NCBI GenBank assembly: GCA_034669145.1
Contig: JAXDNY010000174.1
Span: 1-64,000, forward strand
From: PALSA-894 sp034669145
GTDB taxonomy: Bacteria; Pseudomonadota; Alphaproteobacteria; Rhizobiales; Xanthobacteraceae
Direction of reading: 5' to 3'
DNA length: 64,000 nt
Of the stretch, positions 1-8,382 are shown one piece after another (the first letter of the stretch is position 1; every line of letters begins with the position of its first letter). A model generated the notes under the pieces. It saw nothing but the letters and a program-made list of their open reading frames with translations, was not told the origin of the DNA and made no database searches. Position numbers and translations under genes: made by a program.

Positions 1-83
1 GGGGTGGGGTGAAGGTTCTTAGAAGCTCACCCCACCCCGACGCTCATTTCATTCGCGTCGACCCTCCCCCTCCAGGGGAGGGT
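1..83. repeat. Two perfect inverted repeats (hairpins) at the left edge
   Basis: Bases 1-12 (GGGGTGGGGTGA) are the exact reverse complement of 27-38, and 61-69 (ACCCTCCCC) of 75-83. These G/C-rich palindromes resemble the small repeats that follow genes in Bradyrhizobium-type genomes and may serve as terminators for a gene lying left of the window. The rest of 84-402 shows no supportable gene. Confidence 0.6.
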
Positions 84-402
84 AACGGAGTATGCGGCTC
101 GCGCCACGCCTATCTCACTCCCCCTCAGTCTTATCACGGGCGCGACCGAGCCGGTACGGATCGGACGCGATGACCAGGCGATGAGCAGCTTGTTTGATCT
201 TGCTCAGATCGGGCGTGCCTTGCCGTCATCGCGCGGCGCGCCGATCTTTTTGCCAGACGCCTTCTCTCACAGCCGATCCTCTCTCCCCACCTTCTGCCGG
301 AGCCTCTTGCCTGGCGCGGGGGGCAGGACCCATGCGGCGGCCTTCAGGTCCCTGTAACGGACGTTGCAGGCGTGCCCCGCTTTGAGATGGAGGATCACGC
401 TC

Positions 403-699
403 ATGAGAATGCGTTCCGTATTTGCCGCTGCCATCCTGCTGGCCGTCAGTTCCGGCGCCGCATTGGCGCAGGCTGGTGGTGACTGCTGCACCCTGCCCGG
501 CCAAGGCAAAGATAATGACAATAACCCGTCCGTCTGGGGCGTAACACCGGAAGCAGGTAATGCCTTCGGCAGTTCAAACGTCCACCATCCGGACATGATG
601 CCCGACAACAGCAGCATGGCGACGGCGCCCGTTTCGGGAACACCGGGCCGTTACGTGCGCCGCGACCGCGCAACGCGCCCCGGCTACGCAAGCCGATAG
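403..699 (+). CDS. Small secreted protein of unknown function
   Basis: 98 residues. The ATG at 403 follows a GGAGG at 389-393; an upstream in-frame TTG (364) would put the hydrophobic stretch in mid-protein, so 403 is preferred. Residues 1 to about 23 form a typical signal peptide ending near ALAQA, so the product is probably exported to the periplasm. The mature part is Asn/Asp/Pro/Ser-rich with an adjacent Cys pair just after the cleavage site and a basic C-terminus. No family is recognised. It stands alone, convergent with the permease gene downstream. Confidence 0.65.
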   Translation: MRMRSVFAAAILLAVSSGAALAQAGGDCCTLPGQGKDNDNNPSVWGVTPEAGNAFGSSNVHHPDMMPDNSSMATAPVSGTPGRYVRRDRATRPGYASR

Positions 700-716
700 A
701 GCGAGCGGCAATCGGC

Positions 717-2039
717 TCAGGGCGTTCGTGTTTGCGTCGTGCCTGCGTTGAGCAGGTGATAGAGAATGATGCAACCGAACGTCGCGGTGCCGATGCCGTC
801 GAGCGTGAAGCCTCCGAGCGAGAGCTTGAAGTTGCCGGCGCCGAGCACCAGCGCGACCGCCACCGTGATGAGATTGCGCGCGTCGGAGAAGTCGACGCGG
901 TTTTCCACCCAGATGCGCCCGGCCGTCGCGGCGATCAGTCCGAACACCACGATCGACAGGCCGCCAAGCACCGGGCCCGGAATGGTCAGGATCAGCGCGC
1001 CGAATTTCGGCGAGAAGCCGAGCAGGATCGCGATGATCGCGGCCGCAATGAACAGCGCGGTCGAATAGATGCGCGTGATCGCCATCACGCCCATGTTCTC
1101 CGCATAGGTGGTGACGCCGGTGCCGCCGCCCGAGCCCGACACCATCGTGGCGATGCCGTCGCCGATGAAGGCGCGGCCGAGATAGGGATCGAGATTGCGC
1201 CCGGTCATCGCGCCGATCGCCTTGATGTGCCCGAGGTTCTCGGCGACCAGCACGATCGCCACCGGCGCGATCAGGACCATCGCCTTCGGGTCGAACACCG
1301 GCGCCGCAAAGTTCGGCAGGCCGAGCCACGCCGCGGTGCCGATCTTGGAAAAGTCGATCGCCGGGCCGTACCCCATCACATTCGCGGCGATGTAATAGAC
1401 GATGTAGCCCGCAATGGCGCCGAGCAGGATCGGAATGCGCCGCGCGAGACCCGGCGCGTAGACGGCAAACAGCCCGACCGCCACCACGGTGATCAGCGCA
1501 ATCCAGCGCGCGAACGCCGAGCCATCCGCATTGCCGGGGCCGATCCCCGATGCGCTGTTGATCGCGATCGGCGCAAGCACGAGCCCGATCGCCGCCACGA
1601 TGCCGCCGGTGACGACGGGCGGCATGACTTTCTCGACCCACTGATGGCCGGTCGCCATCACGATCGCCCCGATGATCGCCAGCAGCGCGCCGGCCGCGAT
1701 GATGCCGCCGAGCGCGAGTCCGATGTTGGCATTGGCGCCGGCCGCGACCGTCGCGCCGGTTGCGGCGAGCACCGGGCCGATGAACGCGAAGCTCGAACCG
1801 AGATAGCTCGGCACGCGCCCGCCGGTCAGCACGAAGAAGATCAGCGTGGCGATGCCGGAGAAGAAGATCGCGACGTTCGGATCGAAGCCCATCAGGATCG
1901 GCGCCAGCACGGTCGCGCCGAACATCGCCACCACGTGCTGTAAGCCGACCAGAATCGTCGGGCCGGTCGGCAGGCGTTCCTCGGGCAGGATCACGCCCTC
2001 GGTCTTGACGGTCCAGACGACGAAATAGCGCTCAGCCAT
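717..2039 (-). CDS. NCS2-family nucleobase permease (uracil/xanthine permease type)
   Basis: 440 residues, the usual length of nucleobase:cation symporter-2 proteins. About 12-14 hydrophobic helices are visible. The stretch with VPSYLGSSFAFIGP near residue 75 is the short conserved region before TM3 typical of UraA/RutG-like uptake proteins, and VAENLGHIKAIG (about residue 265) matches the conserved NxGxxxxTG-type region that binds the base. It would import uracil or a related base with protons across the inner membrane. The RutG/UraA branch fits best. No other rut genes are adjacent, so the exact substrate is open. The divergent neighbour is an FAD monooxygenase. Confidence 0.85.
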   Translation of the reverse strand: MAERYFVVWTVKTEGVILPEERLPTGPTILVGLQHVVAMFGATVLAPILMGFDPNVAIFFSGIATLIFFVLTGGRVPSYLGSSFAFIGPVLAATGATVAAGANANIGLALGGIIAAGALLAIIGAIVMATGHQWVEKVMPPVVTGGIVAAIGLVLAPIAINSASGIGPGNADGSAFARWIALITVVAVGLFAVYAPGLARRIPILLGAIAGYIVYYIAANVMGYGPAIDFSKIGTAAWLGLPNFAAPVFDPKAMVLIAPVAIVLVAENLGHIKAIGAMTGRNLDPYLGRAFIGDGIATMVSGSGGGTGVTTYAENMGVMAITRIYSTALFIAAAIIAILLGFSPKFGALILTIPGPVLGGLSIVVFGLIAATAGRIWVENRVDFSDARNLITVAVALVLGAGNFKLSLGGFTLDGIGTATFGCIILYHLLNAGTTQTRTP

Positions 2040-2158
2040 AGCGGTCTCCCCCCGAGACGGATGTGCCCAACAGGGAGGCTCCGCCTGCCTATGTGCGGGG
2101 TCAAGTTCGCCTTGACCGTCGTCAACAGGAAGTGCAGTGCAAACGCTAGGAGAAGCGC

Positions 2159-3388
2159 ATGATTGCCATCGTCGGCGGCGGGATTTGCGGGCTATCGCTT
2201 GCGCTCAATCTGCATGCGCGCGGGATCGCCTGCCGCGTGTATGAGGCGGCGCCGGAGGTGAAGGAGCTCGGTGTCGGCATCACGCTGCTGCCGCATGCGA
2301 TGCGCGAGTTGAGCGCGCTGGGCTTAAGCGACGACTTGCTGCGCGTGGGAATCGAGAATGCCGAAAGCTGCTTCTTCAATCGCTTCGGCCAGCTCATCTA
2401 CCGCGAGCCGCGCGGCAAGGCGGCGGGCTATCAATATCCGGAAGTCGGCATCCATCGCGGCAAGCTGCATCTCGCGCTCTATCGCGCCGTGCAGGAACGG
2501 CTTGGCCCGGACAGTGTCGCGACCAATCATCTCTGCGTTGGCGTCGAGCAGGACGAGAGCGGCGCGCGGCTGTCGTTCAAGGGGACGACGGGCGGGAAAG
2601 CGCTGCCGCCGGTCGCGGCCGATGTCGTGATCGCCTGCGACGGCGTGAACTCGGCGCTGCGCAAGCAATTGGTCGGCGACAATGTCGTGTTCACCGGCAT
2701 CAACACCTGGCGCGGCGTCACGAAGCACAAGCCGATCCTTTCCGGGCGCAGCTATCTGCGCATCGGCTCGATCCTGACCGGCAAGATCGTGATCTATCCG
2801 ATCGTCGACGACGTCGACGGGCAGGGCAACCAGTTCATCAACTGGACCACCGAGTTCAAGCGCGACACCACGGACATGAACGACTGGAACAAGCCGGGCG
2901 ATCTCAGCGAGTTCATCTCGGTCTATGAGAGCTGGCGCTTCGACTGGCTCGACGTCGCCGACCTGATCAGAAAATCGGAGCACATTTTCGAATACCCGAT
3001 GGTCGACAAGGACCCGCTCGCGCGCTGGACTTTCGGGCGCGTGACGCTCGCGGGCGATGCCGCGCATCCGATGTATCCGCGTGGCTCGAACGGCGCGGCG
3101 CAAAGCGTGATCGATGCGCGCGTGCTGGCGGATTGCCTTAGCGGCAATGCCGATCCGCGCGATGCGCTCAGCGCTTACGAAGCCGCCCGGCGCGAGGCGA
3201 CGGGCAAAGTCGTGCGCACCAACCGCGAGCACCCGCCGGATTTCATCAACATCAAAGTCGAGGAACTGACCGGCGACAAGCCGTTCGACAATCTCGACGA
3301 TTTCATTACGCAGGACGAGTTGCGGGCGCTCTCCGACAATTACAAGCGGATTGCGGGATTTGCGGTGAGCGATGTGGGGCGGGTGTGA
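2159..3388 (+). CDS. FAD-dependent aromatic-ring monooxygenase, PhzS/salicylate-hydroxylase-like
   Basis: 409 residues, class A flavoprotein monooxygenase. The N-terminal dinucleotide fold starts at once (IVGGGICGLSLA, residues 4-15), and the FAD-ribityl motif GDAAHPMYPRGSNGA lies near residue 298. The spelling PMYPRGSNGA is typical of the branch with 5-methylphenazine-1-carboxylate 1-monooxygenase (PhzS) and related flavin-dependent oxidoreductases. It should hydroxylate an aromatic or heteroaromatic acid with NAD(P)H and O2. The ATG at 2159 follows AGGAG. No phenazine genes are visible, so the substrate is unknown; a role in nitrogen-heterocycle catabolism beside the nucleobase permease is only a guess. 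Confidence 0.8.
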   Translation: MIAIVGGGICGLSLALNLHARGIACRVYEAAPEVKELGVGITLLPHAMRELSALGLSDDLLRVGIENAESCFFNRFGQLIYREPRGKAAGYQYPEVGIHRGKLHLALYRAVQERLGPDSVATNHLCVGVEQDESGARLSFKGTTGGKALPPVAADVVIACDGVNSALRKQLVGDNVVFTGINTWRGVTKHKPILSGRSYLRIGSILTGKIVIYPIVDDVDGQGNQFINWTTEFKRDTTDMNDWNKPGDLSEFISVYESWRFDWLDVADLIRKSEHIFEYPMVDKDPLARWTFGRVTLAGDAAHPMYPRGSNGAAQSVIDARVLADCLSGNADPRDALSAYEAARREATGKVVRTNREHPPDFINIKVEELTGDKPFDNLDDFITQDELRALSDNYKRIAGFAVSDVGRV

Positions 3389-3392
3389 TCTT

Positions 3393-3483
3393 TCCCGTGT
3401 CCCGCACGCGCTGCAACGCGCAGCGTTGCTGCGCAGATGCGGGACCCCGGTTGCTTACTTGAAGAAACAAACCGGGGTCCCGG
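3393..3483. repeat. Compound palindromic RPE/REP-type element
   Basis: A nested palindrome around 3413-3427 is followed by perfect 12-bp arms GGGACCCCGGTT (3441-3452) and AACCGGGGTCCC (3470-3481). It lies between convergent genes, where it can form a transcript-ending hairpin for both. Repeats of this spelling are dispersed in Bradyrhizobium-like genomes. Confidence 0.65.
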
Positions 3484-3529
3484 GTCTGCGTCGCATCATT
3501 TCATGCTGCGCCGCGCCCGGGACACGGCG

Positions 3530-3961
3530 TCAGTTCCTCACCCACTTCAACAAATGCGTCGCGACGGCCACCAGCACCCCGTCCTGATTGGTGATCCTGA
3601 TGTCGGCCGTCGCGCGCAGCTTCTCAGCGTCGATCGACGCGACCGTATAGCTCACCGTGATAGTGTCGCCGAAGAACACCGGCGCGAGGAAGCGCATGCG
3701 GTCATAGCCGAGCGAAACGCCGGTGACGCTCGTGTCGGCGCGCGAGTGCACCGCCATCTGGGTCGAGGCGGTCGACATGTAGCCGACCAGCAGCGCGCCA
3801 TGCGCGATCAGCCGGCCGTAGCCCGACTTTTCCATGTAGGCCTTGTTGACGTGGTTCGGCGCGAAGTCGCCCGAGATGCCGGCAAAGGCGTAGACGTCGT
3901 ACTCGCCCACCGTCTTGGAGAACGACGTCGTGTCGCCGACCGCGACGTAAAAATCGCTCAT
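3530..3961 (-). CDS. MaoC-like (R)-specific enoyl-CoA hydratase-type hot-dog protein
   Basis: 143 residues, normal for single hot-dog MaoC proteins. The hydratase-2 signature is visible as SGDFAPNHVNKAYMEKSG, with the Asp and His that form the catalytic pair, followed by IAHGALLVGYMS. The start ATG at 3961 opens MSDFYVAVGDT; the longer upstream reading frame is noise antisense to the SDR gene. Such proteins hydrate trans-2-enoyl-CoA to (R)-3-hydroxyacyl-CoA in fatty-acid or polyhydroxyalkanoate metabolism. It is divergent from the SDR gene with a 67-bp gap, so the two may share a control region and a pathway. Confidence 0.82.
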   Translation of the reverse strand: MSDFYVAVGDTTSFSKTVGEYDVYAFAGISGDFAPNHVNKAYMEKSGYGRLIAHGALLVGYMSTASTQMAVHSRADTSVTGVSLGYDRMRFLAPVFFGDTITVSYTVASIDAEKLRATADIRITNQDGVLVAVATHLLKWVRN

Positions 3962-4028
3962 GAGAATGCCCCGTTGATCGAGTCGACTATGCACCCTACA
4001 AGTTCGCTGGCACAAGAAAACGATAAGG

Positions 4029-4820
4029 ATGGGCGCGATGGGAGAGTTTACCAGCAAGGTCGTGGTGGTGACCGGCGGCAGCCGCGGCATCGGCAAGGCG
4101 ATCGCGCAATCGTTCGCGCGCGAAGGCGCGCAGACCGTGCTCGCGGCGTCGTCGCAGGCCAATCTCGACAAGGCCGCGCAGGAGATCGGCAACTCCGGGC
4201 CGAAGCCGCTGACCTTCGCGGGCGACCTGAAGACGCTCGACGCCTGCGAGGCGCTGCACGCCTTCGTGGCCGAGAAAACCGGGCGCTGCGACGTGCTGGT
4301 CAACAATGCGGGCGCAACGCGCAGCGGCAATTTTCTCGACATGCCGGACGAAGCCTTCCACGACGGCTTTGCGCTGAAGTATTTCGCCTGCGTGCGGCTT
4401 TCGAAATTGTTCTGGCCGATGCTCAAGGCGGCCGAAGGGCGTGTCGTTAACATCATCGGCGGCGCGGCGCGCACGCCCGATCCGCTGTTTCTGGTCGGCG
4501 GCTCGGTCAATGCCGCATGCGCGAATTTTTCCAAAGGTCTTTCCGGGCTCGGCAAGAAGGATGGCGTGAACGTCAACGTGATCCATCCGGGCCTGACCGA
4601 GACGGATCGCGTCATTTCGCTGATGCAGCAGCGCGCCCAGGCAAACGGCATCACGCCGGACGAGGCGCGCAAGCAGGTGATGGAAAAGGACGGCCTGCGC
4701 CGCATCGGGCAGCCGGAGGATGTGGCCGAGCTTGCGCTGTTCCTCGCCTCGGAGCGGGCGCGCCACATCCAGGGCGCCGCCATCGGGGTCGACGGCGGGC
4801 AGACGACCGGGCTGTTCTAG
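4029..4820 (+). CDS. Short-chain dehydrogenase/reductase-like protein lacking the YxxxK dyad
   Basis: 263 residues, standard SDR length. The cofactor loop TGGSRGIG (residues 15-22) and the structural NNAG motif (about residue 93) are intact, so NAD(P)H binding is likely. Where SDRs carry Tyr-x-x-x-Lys, this protein reads VGGSVNAACANFSKGLS: the Tyr and Lys positions are Val/Gly and Val/Asn. The C-terminal VIHPGLTETD and IGVDGGQTTGLF segments are normal. Either the enzyme uses another mechanism or it is not a classical oxidoreductase. The start could also be the ATG at 4038. It is divergent from the MaoC gene. Confidence 0.78.
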   Translation: MGAMGEFTSKVVVVTGGSRGIGKAIAQSFAREGAQTVLAASSQANLDKAAQEIGNSGPKPLTFAGDLKTLDACEALHAFVAEKTGRCDVLVNNAGATRSGNFLDMPDEAFHDGFALKYFACVRLSKLFWPMLKAAEGRVVNIIGGAARTPDPLFLVGGSVNAACANFSKGLSGLGKKDGVNVNVIHPGLTETDRVISLMQQRAQANGITPDEARKQVMEKDGLRRIGQPEDVAELALFLASERARHIQGAAIGVDGGQTTGLF

Positions 4821-4900
4821 GGCGCGCGGTCTGCCGGCCGGCCGCTCATCTGGACTCTTTCTCGCATGGTTACCGGGTGCGCGAAACCCCAGGAGTTGCC

Positions 4901-5848
4901 ATGCTTCCCCCTCGCCTGCCTCGGATATTCGTTCTATTTTTCAGTGTGTTGGTCGCTGCGGCGGCCATTGTGTTCGCCACCAATGCGCAGGCCCAGGACA
5001 AGGTGCTGCGGATCGGGACCCTGAAGCTGATCCACAGCATCTCGGCCCATTTCTACGAGAAATTCACGCCGCCCGGTTACAAGGTCGAGATCATCCCGTT
5101 CGATAGCCCGACCGACGGCAAGAACGCCGTGATCACCGGCACGGTCGATGCCTCCGTGCACGGCATCGCCTCCTTCATTCTGGGCGCTGCGGCGGGCGAG
5201 CCGATCGTGATCGTCGCGACGGCCAACAACGGCGGCATGGCCGTCATGGCGGGCGTCAACACCGACATCAAGACGATCAAGGACCTGAAGGGCAAGAAGG
5301 TCGCGATCTGGCCCGGCTCCACGCAGGAGACCATCATCATCGAGCGCCTGCGCATGGAAGGGCTGAGCATCAAGGACATCCAGCCGATCCGCCTGCAGTT
5401 CGGCGACATGGCCGGCGCGCTCGCGCGCGGCGACGTCGATGCTTACGTCGGCGCGGAGCCGGCGGGCGGCATCAGCCTGGCGAACGGCACCGGCAAACTG
5501 GTCGAGTACCCGTATTCGACACCGATCGGCCCGCTCAACATGATCATGTCGACGAGCCAGAAGGCCGTGAAGGAGACGCCTGAGAAGATCAAGCTGATCG
5601 TCGACATGCACCGCAAGGCGGTCGAGTACGCGATGGCGCATCCGCCGGAGATCGTCGACATGGCGGTGGCGAAACTCGGCCAGCAGAAGAAGTCGGTCGA
5701 GCTCGCGGTGCCGAATGTCGAACTCGTTTGGAAGCTCGACGACGCGTTCATGCAGCGCGCGACCGCCTACGCCAAGCTGATGTACGAGAACAAGCAGATC
5801 CGGCAGGAGATCGACATCAAGCAGTTCGTCGCGGCGCAGTTTCAGTAG
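4901..5848 (+). CDS. ABC transporter substrate-binding protein (SsuA/NMT1-type)
   Basis: 315 residues. The ATG at 4901 has AGGAG five bases upstream. A clear signal peptide runs to about residue 32 (ending NAQAQ), so this is a periplasmic binding protein. The mature protein has the two-lobed layout of the nitrate/sulfonate/taurine/thiamine-precursor binding family (DLKGKKVAIWPGSTQE, then GDVDAYVGAEPAGG for the second lobe). It heads an operon with a permease (12-bp gap) and an ATPase. The ligand cannot be told from sequence; aliphatic sulfonates, nitrate or a small organic acid are all possible. Confidence 0.82.
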   Translation: MLPPRLPRIFVLFFSVLVAAAAIVFATNAQAQDKVLRIGTLKLIHSISAHFYEKFTPPGYKVEIIPFDSPTDGKNAVITGTVDASVHGIASFILGAAAGEPIVIVATANNGGMAVMAGVNTDIKTIKDLKGKKVAIWPGSTQETIIIERLRMEGLSIKDIQPIRLQFGDMAGALARGDVDAYVGAEPAGGISLANGTGKLVEYPYSTPIGPLNMIMSTSQKAVKETPEKIKLIVDMHRKAVEYAMAHPPEIVDMAVAKLGQQKKSVELAVPNVELVWKLDDAFMQRATAYAKLMYENKQIRQEIDIKQFVAAQFQ

Positions 5849-5860
5849 CGGCAAGACAAC

Positions 5861-6716
5861 ATGAGCGAGCAGGTCGTCACACTGGGCGAAGCAACGGCAG
5901 AATCGTCGCTGGTCGTCGCTCGCCGGCGGCGGCGCACGTACGAAGCGGTGCGCGCGGTTGTGCTTGGTGCCGGCTTTCCGCTGCTGCTGATCCTGCTCTG
6001 GCACCTCGCGGTGATCACCACCGGCACGCGGCTCATCCCGAGCCCGCGCCAGGTCGCCGTGATGATGTGGGACTTCGCGTTCGGCGGCGTCTACGACGAT
6101 GCGTTCTCGGGCACTCACCCACATCCTGAAATCGGTTCAGCGGGTGTATGGCGGCTTCCTGCTTGCGGCGCTGATTGGCATTCCGCTCGGGCTGCTGATC
6201 GGCCGCATCAGGATTTTGCAGAACCTGCTCGACCCGACCATCAGCCTGCTGCGCCCGATTCCGGTCACCGCATGGCTGCCGCTCTCGATGATCTTCTTCG
6301 GGCTCGGACCGAACGCGGCGATCTTCCTCGTCTTCCTCGGCGCGTTCTATCCAATCCTGCTCAACACAACCTTCGGCGTGCGGTCGGTCGATGCGCGGCT
6401 GTTCGAGGCAGCCTCGATGCTCGGTTGTTCGGGCTCGGCGATGTTCCGGCAGGTCGTGCTTCCGGCCGCCCTGCCCTCGATCTGCAACGGCTTGCGCGTC
6501 GCGCACGGCTTCGCCTGGATTCTCATCGTGGTCGGCGAGATGACCGGCGTGCCGACCGGGCTCGGATCCGTCATCATGGACGGGCGCACGCTCTCGCGCA
6601 CCGATCTCGTCGTCACCGGCATGATCGTCATCGGTGCGCTCGGCTTCCTCACCGACCGCATCATCGTGGCGCTCTCGAACCGGCTGTTGCGCTGGAGCCC
6701 GCAGCATCATGGCTAG
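5861..6716 (+). pseudogene. ABC transporter permease (SsuC/TauC-type) with a frameshift
   Basis: The N-terminal part (from ATG 5861, one TM, then RLIPSPRQVAVMMWDF) reads in one frame up to about 6112. The rest of a normal binding-protein-dependent permease (SVQRVYGGFLLAALIGIP; EAA-loop region ASMLGCSGSAMFRQVVLP) continues in the next frame to 6716. The break is at 6110-6114 (GGC-A-CTC); removing the A or adding two bases restores one reading frame of about 285 codons. No slippery heptamer is seen, so this is either an inactivating mutation or a sequencing error. An ATG at 6099 could restart translation but would lose the first TM helix. The ATPase start overlaps its end by 8 bases. Confidence 0.75.
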
Positions 6717-7506
6717 TCCCTCGCGCCTCACGCGGCTGGCGATCCGCGGCGTCACCAAGCGTTTCGCCGCGGGCGATGAGGAAATCGAGGCGCTGGCGCG
6801 CGTCGATCTCACCATCGCGGAAGGCGAGTTCGTCTGCCTGATCGGCGCGTCCGGCTGCGGAAAGTCAACGCTGCTGCGCATCGTGGCGGCCTTCGAGGAG
6901 CCGACCACCGGCGAAGTGCAGGTCAACGGCAAGCCGATCACCGGTCCCGGCAGCGACCGCGGCATGGTGTTTCAGGATTACGCGCTGTTCCCCTGGATGA
7001 GCGTGAAGCAGAACATCGGCTTCGGTCCGCGCCAGCGCAATCTGCCGCGCGCCGAGATCGAGCGGGTGTCGTCCGAGTTCGTGCGCCTCGTCGGGCTTGA
7101 GTGCTTCGCCGACCGCTATCCGAGCCAGTTGTCGGGCGGCATGAAACAGCGCGTCGCGATCGCGCGCGTGCTGGCCAACGATGCGAGTATTCTGCTGATG
7201 GACGAGCCGTTCGGCGCACTTGATGCGCTGACGCGCGAGCAGCTACAACACGAGCTGCTGCAGATCTGGGCGCGCACGCGCGTGACGATCATCTTCATCA
7301 CGCATTCGGTCGAGGAGGCTGTGTTGCTGGCGGATCGGGTCCTGGTGATGAGCGCCGGCCCTGGCCGGATCGCGAACGATGTCGCGATCGAGCTGCCGCG
7401 TCCGCGCGACGTATCCTCACCGGAGTTCAATCAGGTGCGGCGCGATCTCGCGCGCCGCCTCACCAGCCACATCGCGCCGGGGCGTGCGCTCGAAACGGCG
7501 CATTGA
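6709..7506 (+). CDS. ABC transporter ATP-binding protein (SsuB/TauB-type)
   Basis: 265 residues from the ATG at 6709, which overlaps the permease stop and implies coupling. All ABC motifs are intact: Walker A GASGCGKST (about residue 44), Q-loop MVFQDYALFPW, signature LSGGMKQR, Walker B ILLMDEPFGALD and switch His in FITHSVEEA. It would energise uptake of the ligand bound by the 4901 protein. The ATPase is intact although its permease is frameshifted, so the frameshift is either recent or an assembly error. Confidence 0.88.
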   Translation: MASPSRLTRLAIRGVTKRFAAGDEEIEALARVDLTIAEGEFVCLIGASGCGKSTLLRIVAAFEEPTTGEVQVNGKPITGPGSDRGMVFQDYALFPWMSVKQNIGFGPRQRNLPRAEIERVSSEFVRLVGLECFADRYPSQLSGGMKQRVAIARVLANDASILLMDEPFGALDALTREQLQHELLQIWARTRVTIIFITHSVEEAVLLADRVLVMSAGPGRIANDVAIELPRPRDVSSPEFNQVRRDLARRLTSHIAPGRALETAH

Positions 7507-8336
7507 CCGTGACGGCGATCTATCGCGGCATGGACCGCGCCACGCTCGATGCGGCTTACGACAACACGGGCGCGGTCGCCGACGTTCAGGATTATCGCAG
7601 CCGCTGGTGGGATCGCAGCGCGGCGGTACGCGCCGAGCCGGCATCGAAGCTCGACCTGCGTTACGGCACGCGGCCGCGCGCCATGCTCGACTATTTTCCC
7701 GCCAAGGCGAATGCGCCGCTGTTCGTGTTCATTCACGGCGGCTACTGGCAGCGCAACGAGAAGGAACGCTTTTCGTTCACCGCCGACGGTCCGCGCGCGC
7801 ACGGGATCAATGTCGCGGTGCCGGGCTATACGCTCGGGCCCGACGCGACAATGACCGAAATCGTGGACGAGATCAGGCAATCGCTCAGCTATCTCGCGGA
7901 CCATGCCGGCGAGCTTGGCTTCGATCCGGCACTCATTTATGTCGGCGGCTGGTCGGCCGGCGGGCATCTGACGGCGGCCGTCGCGGAGCATCCGGCGGTA
8001 GCGGGTGGAATGCCGATCAGCGGCATCTTCGATCTTGAGCCGATCGCGCTCGGCGTGCTGAACGACAAGCTTTCGCTCAGCCCCGGCGAGATCGAGACGC
8101 TCAGCCCGCTGCGCAACCTCCCCACGCGGCTGGTCCCGCTCAAGCTCTTCGCCGGCGCCGGCGAGCTGCCCGAATTGCGGCGGCAGTCGGAAGATTACTT
8201 CAAGGCCCTGCGGGCGCGGGGCCTGCCTGCGACATTGTCGCTGCTTCCCGGGAAGCACCATTTTTCCATCATGGACGAGCTTGCCAGGCCCGATGGCGCC
8301 CTGACACAGGGGTTGCTGGAATTGATCGCGGCCTAG
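7503..8336 (+). CDS. Alpha/beta-hydrolase, kynurenine-formamidase-like
   Basis: 277 residues. Translation can start at TTG 7503 (overlapping the ATPase stop) or at GTG 7509 or ATG 7530. The oxyanion motif FIHGGYWQ is the HGGYW signature of the arylformamidase / hormone-sensitive-lipase-like branch, and the nucleophile elbow GWSAGGHL carries the Ser. The catalytic His is probably in GKHHFS near the C-terminus. It hydrolyses an ester or amide in the cytoplasm. Its position at the end of the ABC operon suggests that it acts on the imported compound. Esterase or N-formylkynurenine hydrolase are both possible. Confidence 0.75.
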   Translation: MTVTAIYRGMDRATLDAAYDNTGAVADVQDYRSRWWDRSAAVRAEPASKLDLRYGTRPRAMLDYFPAKANAPLFVFIHGGYWQRNEKERFSFTADGPRAHGINVAVPGYTLGPDATMTEIVDEIRQSLSYLADHAGELGFDPALIYVGGWSAGGHLTAAVAEHPAVAGGMPISGIFDLEPIALGVLNDKLSLSPGEIETLSPLRNLPTRLVPLKLFAGAGELPELRRQSEDYFKALRARGLPATLSLLPGKHHFSIMDELARPDGALTQGLLELIAA

Positions 8337-8382
8337 GCGTTGCGGCCACTTTGTGGGTAAATGTCGCCCGTTTTCCGGGGTG

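Noticed and set aside
6099..6116. Programmed frameshift in the permease
   Set aside because: No slippery heptamer or stimulatory hairpin is visible at the break.
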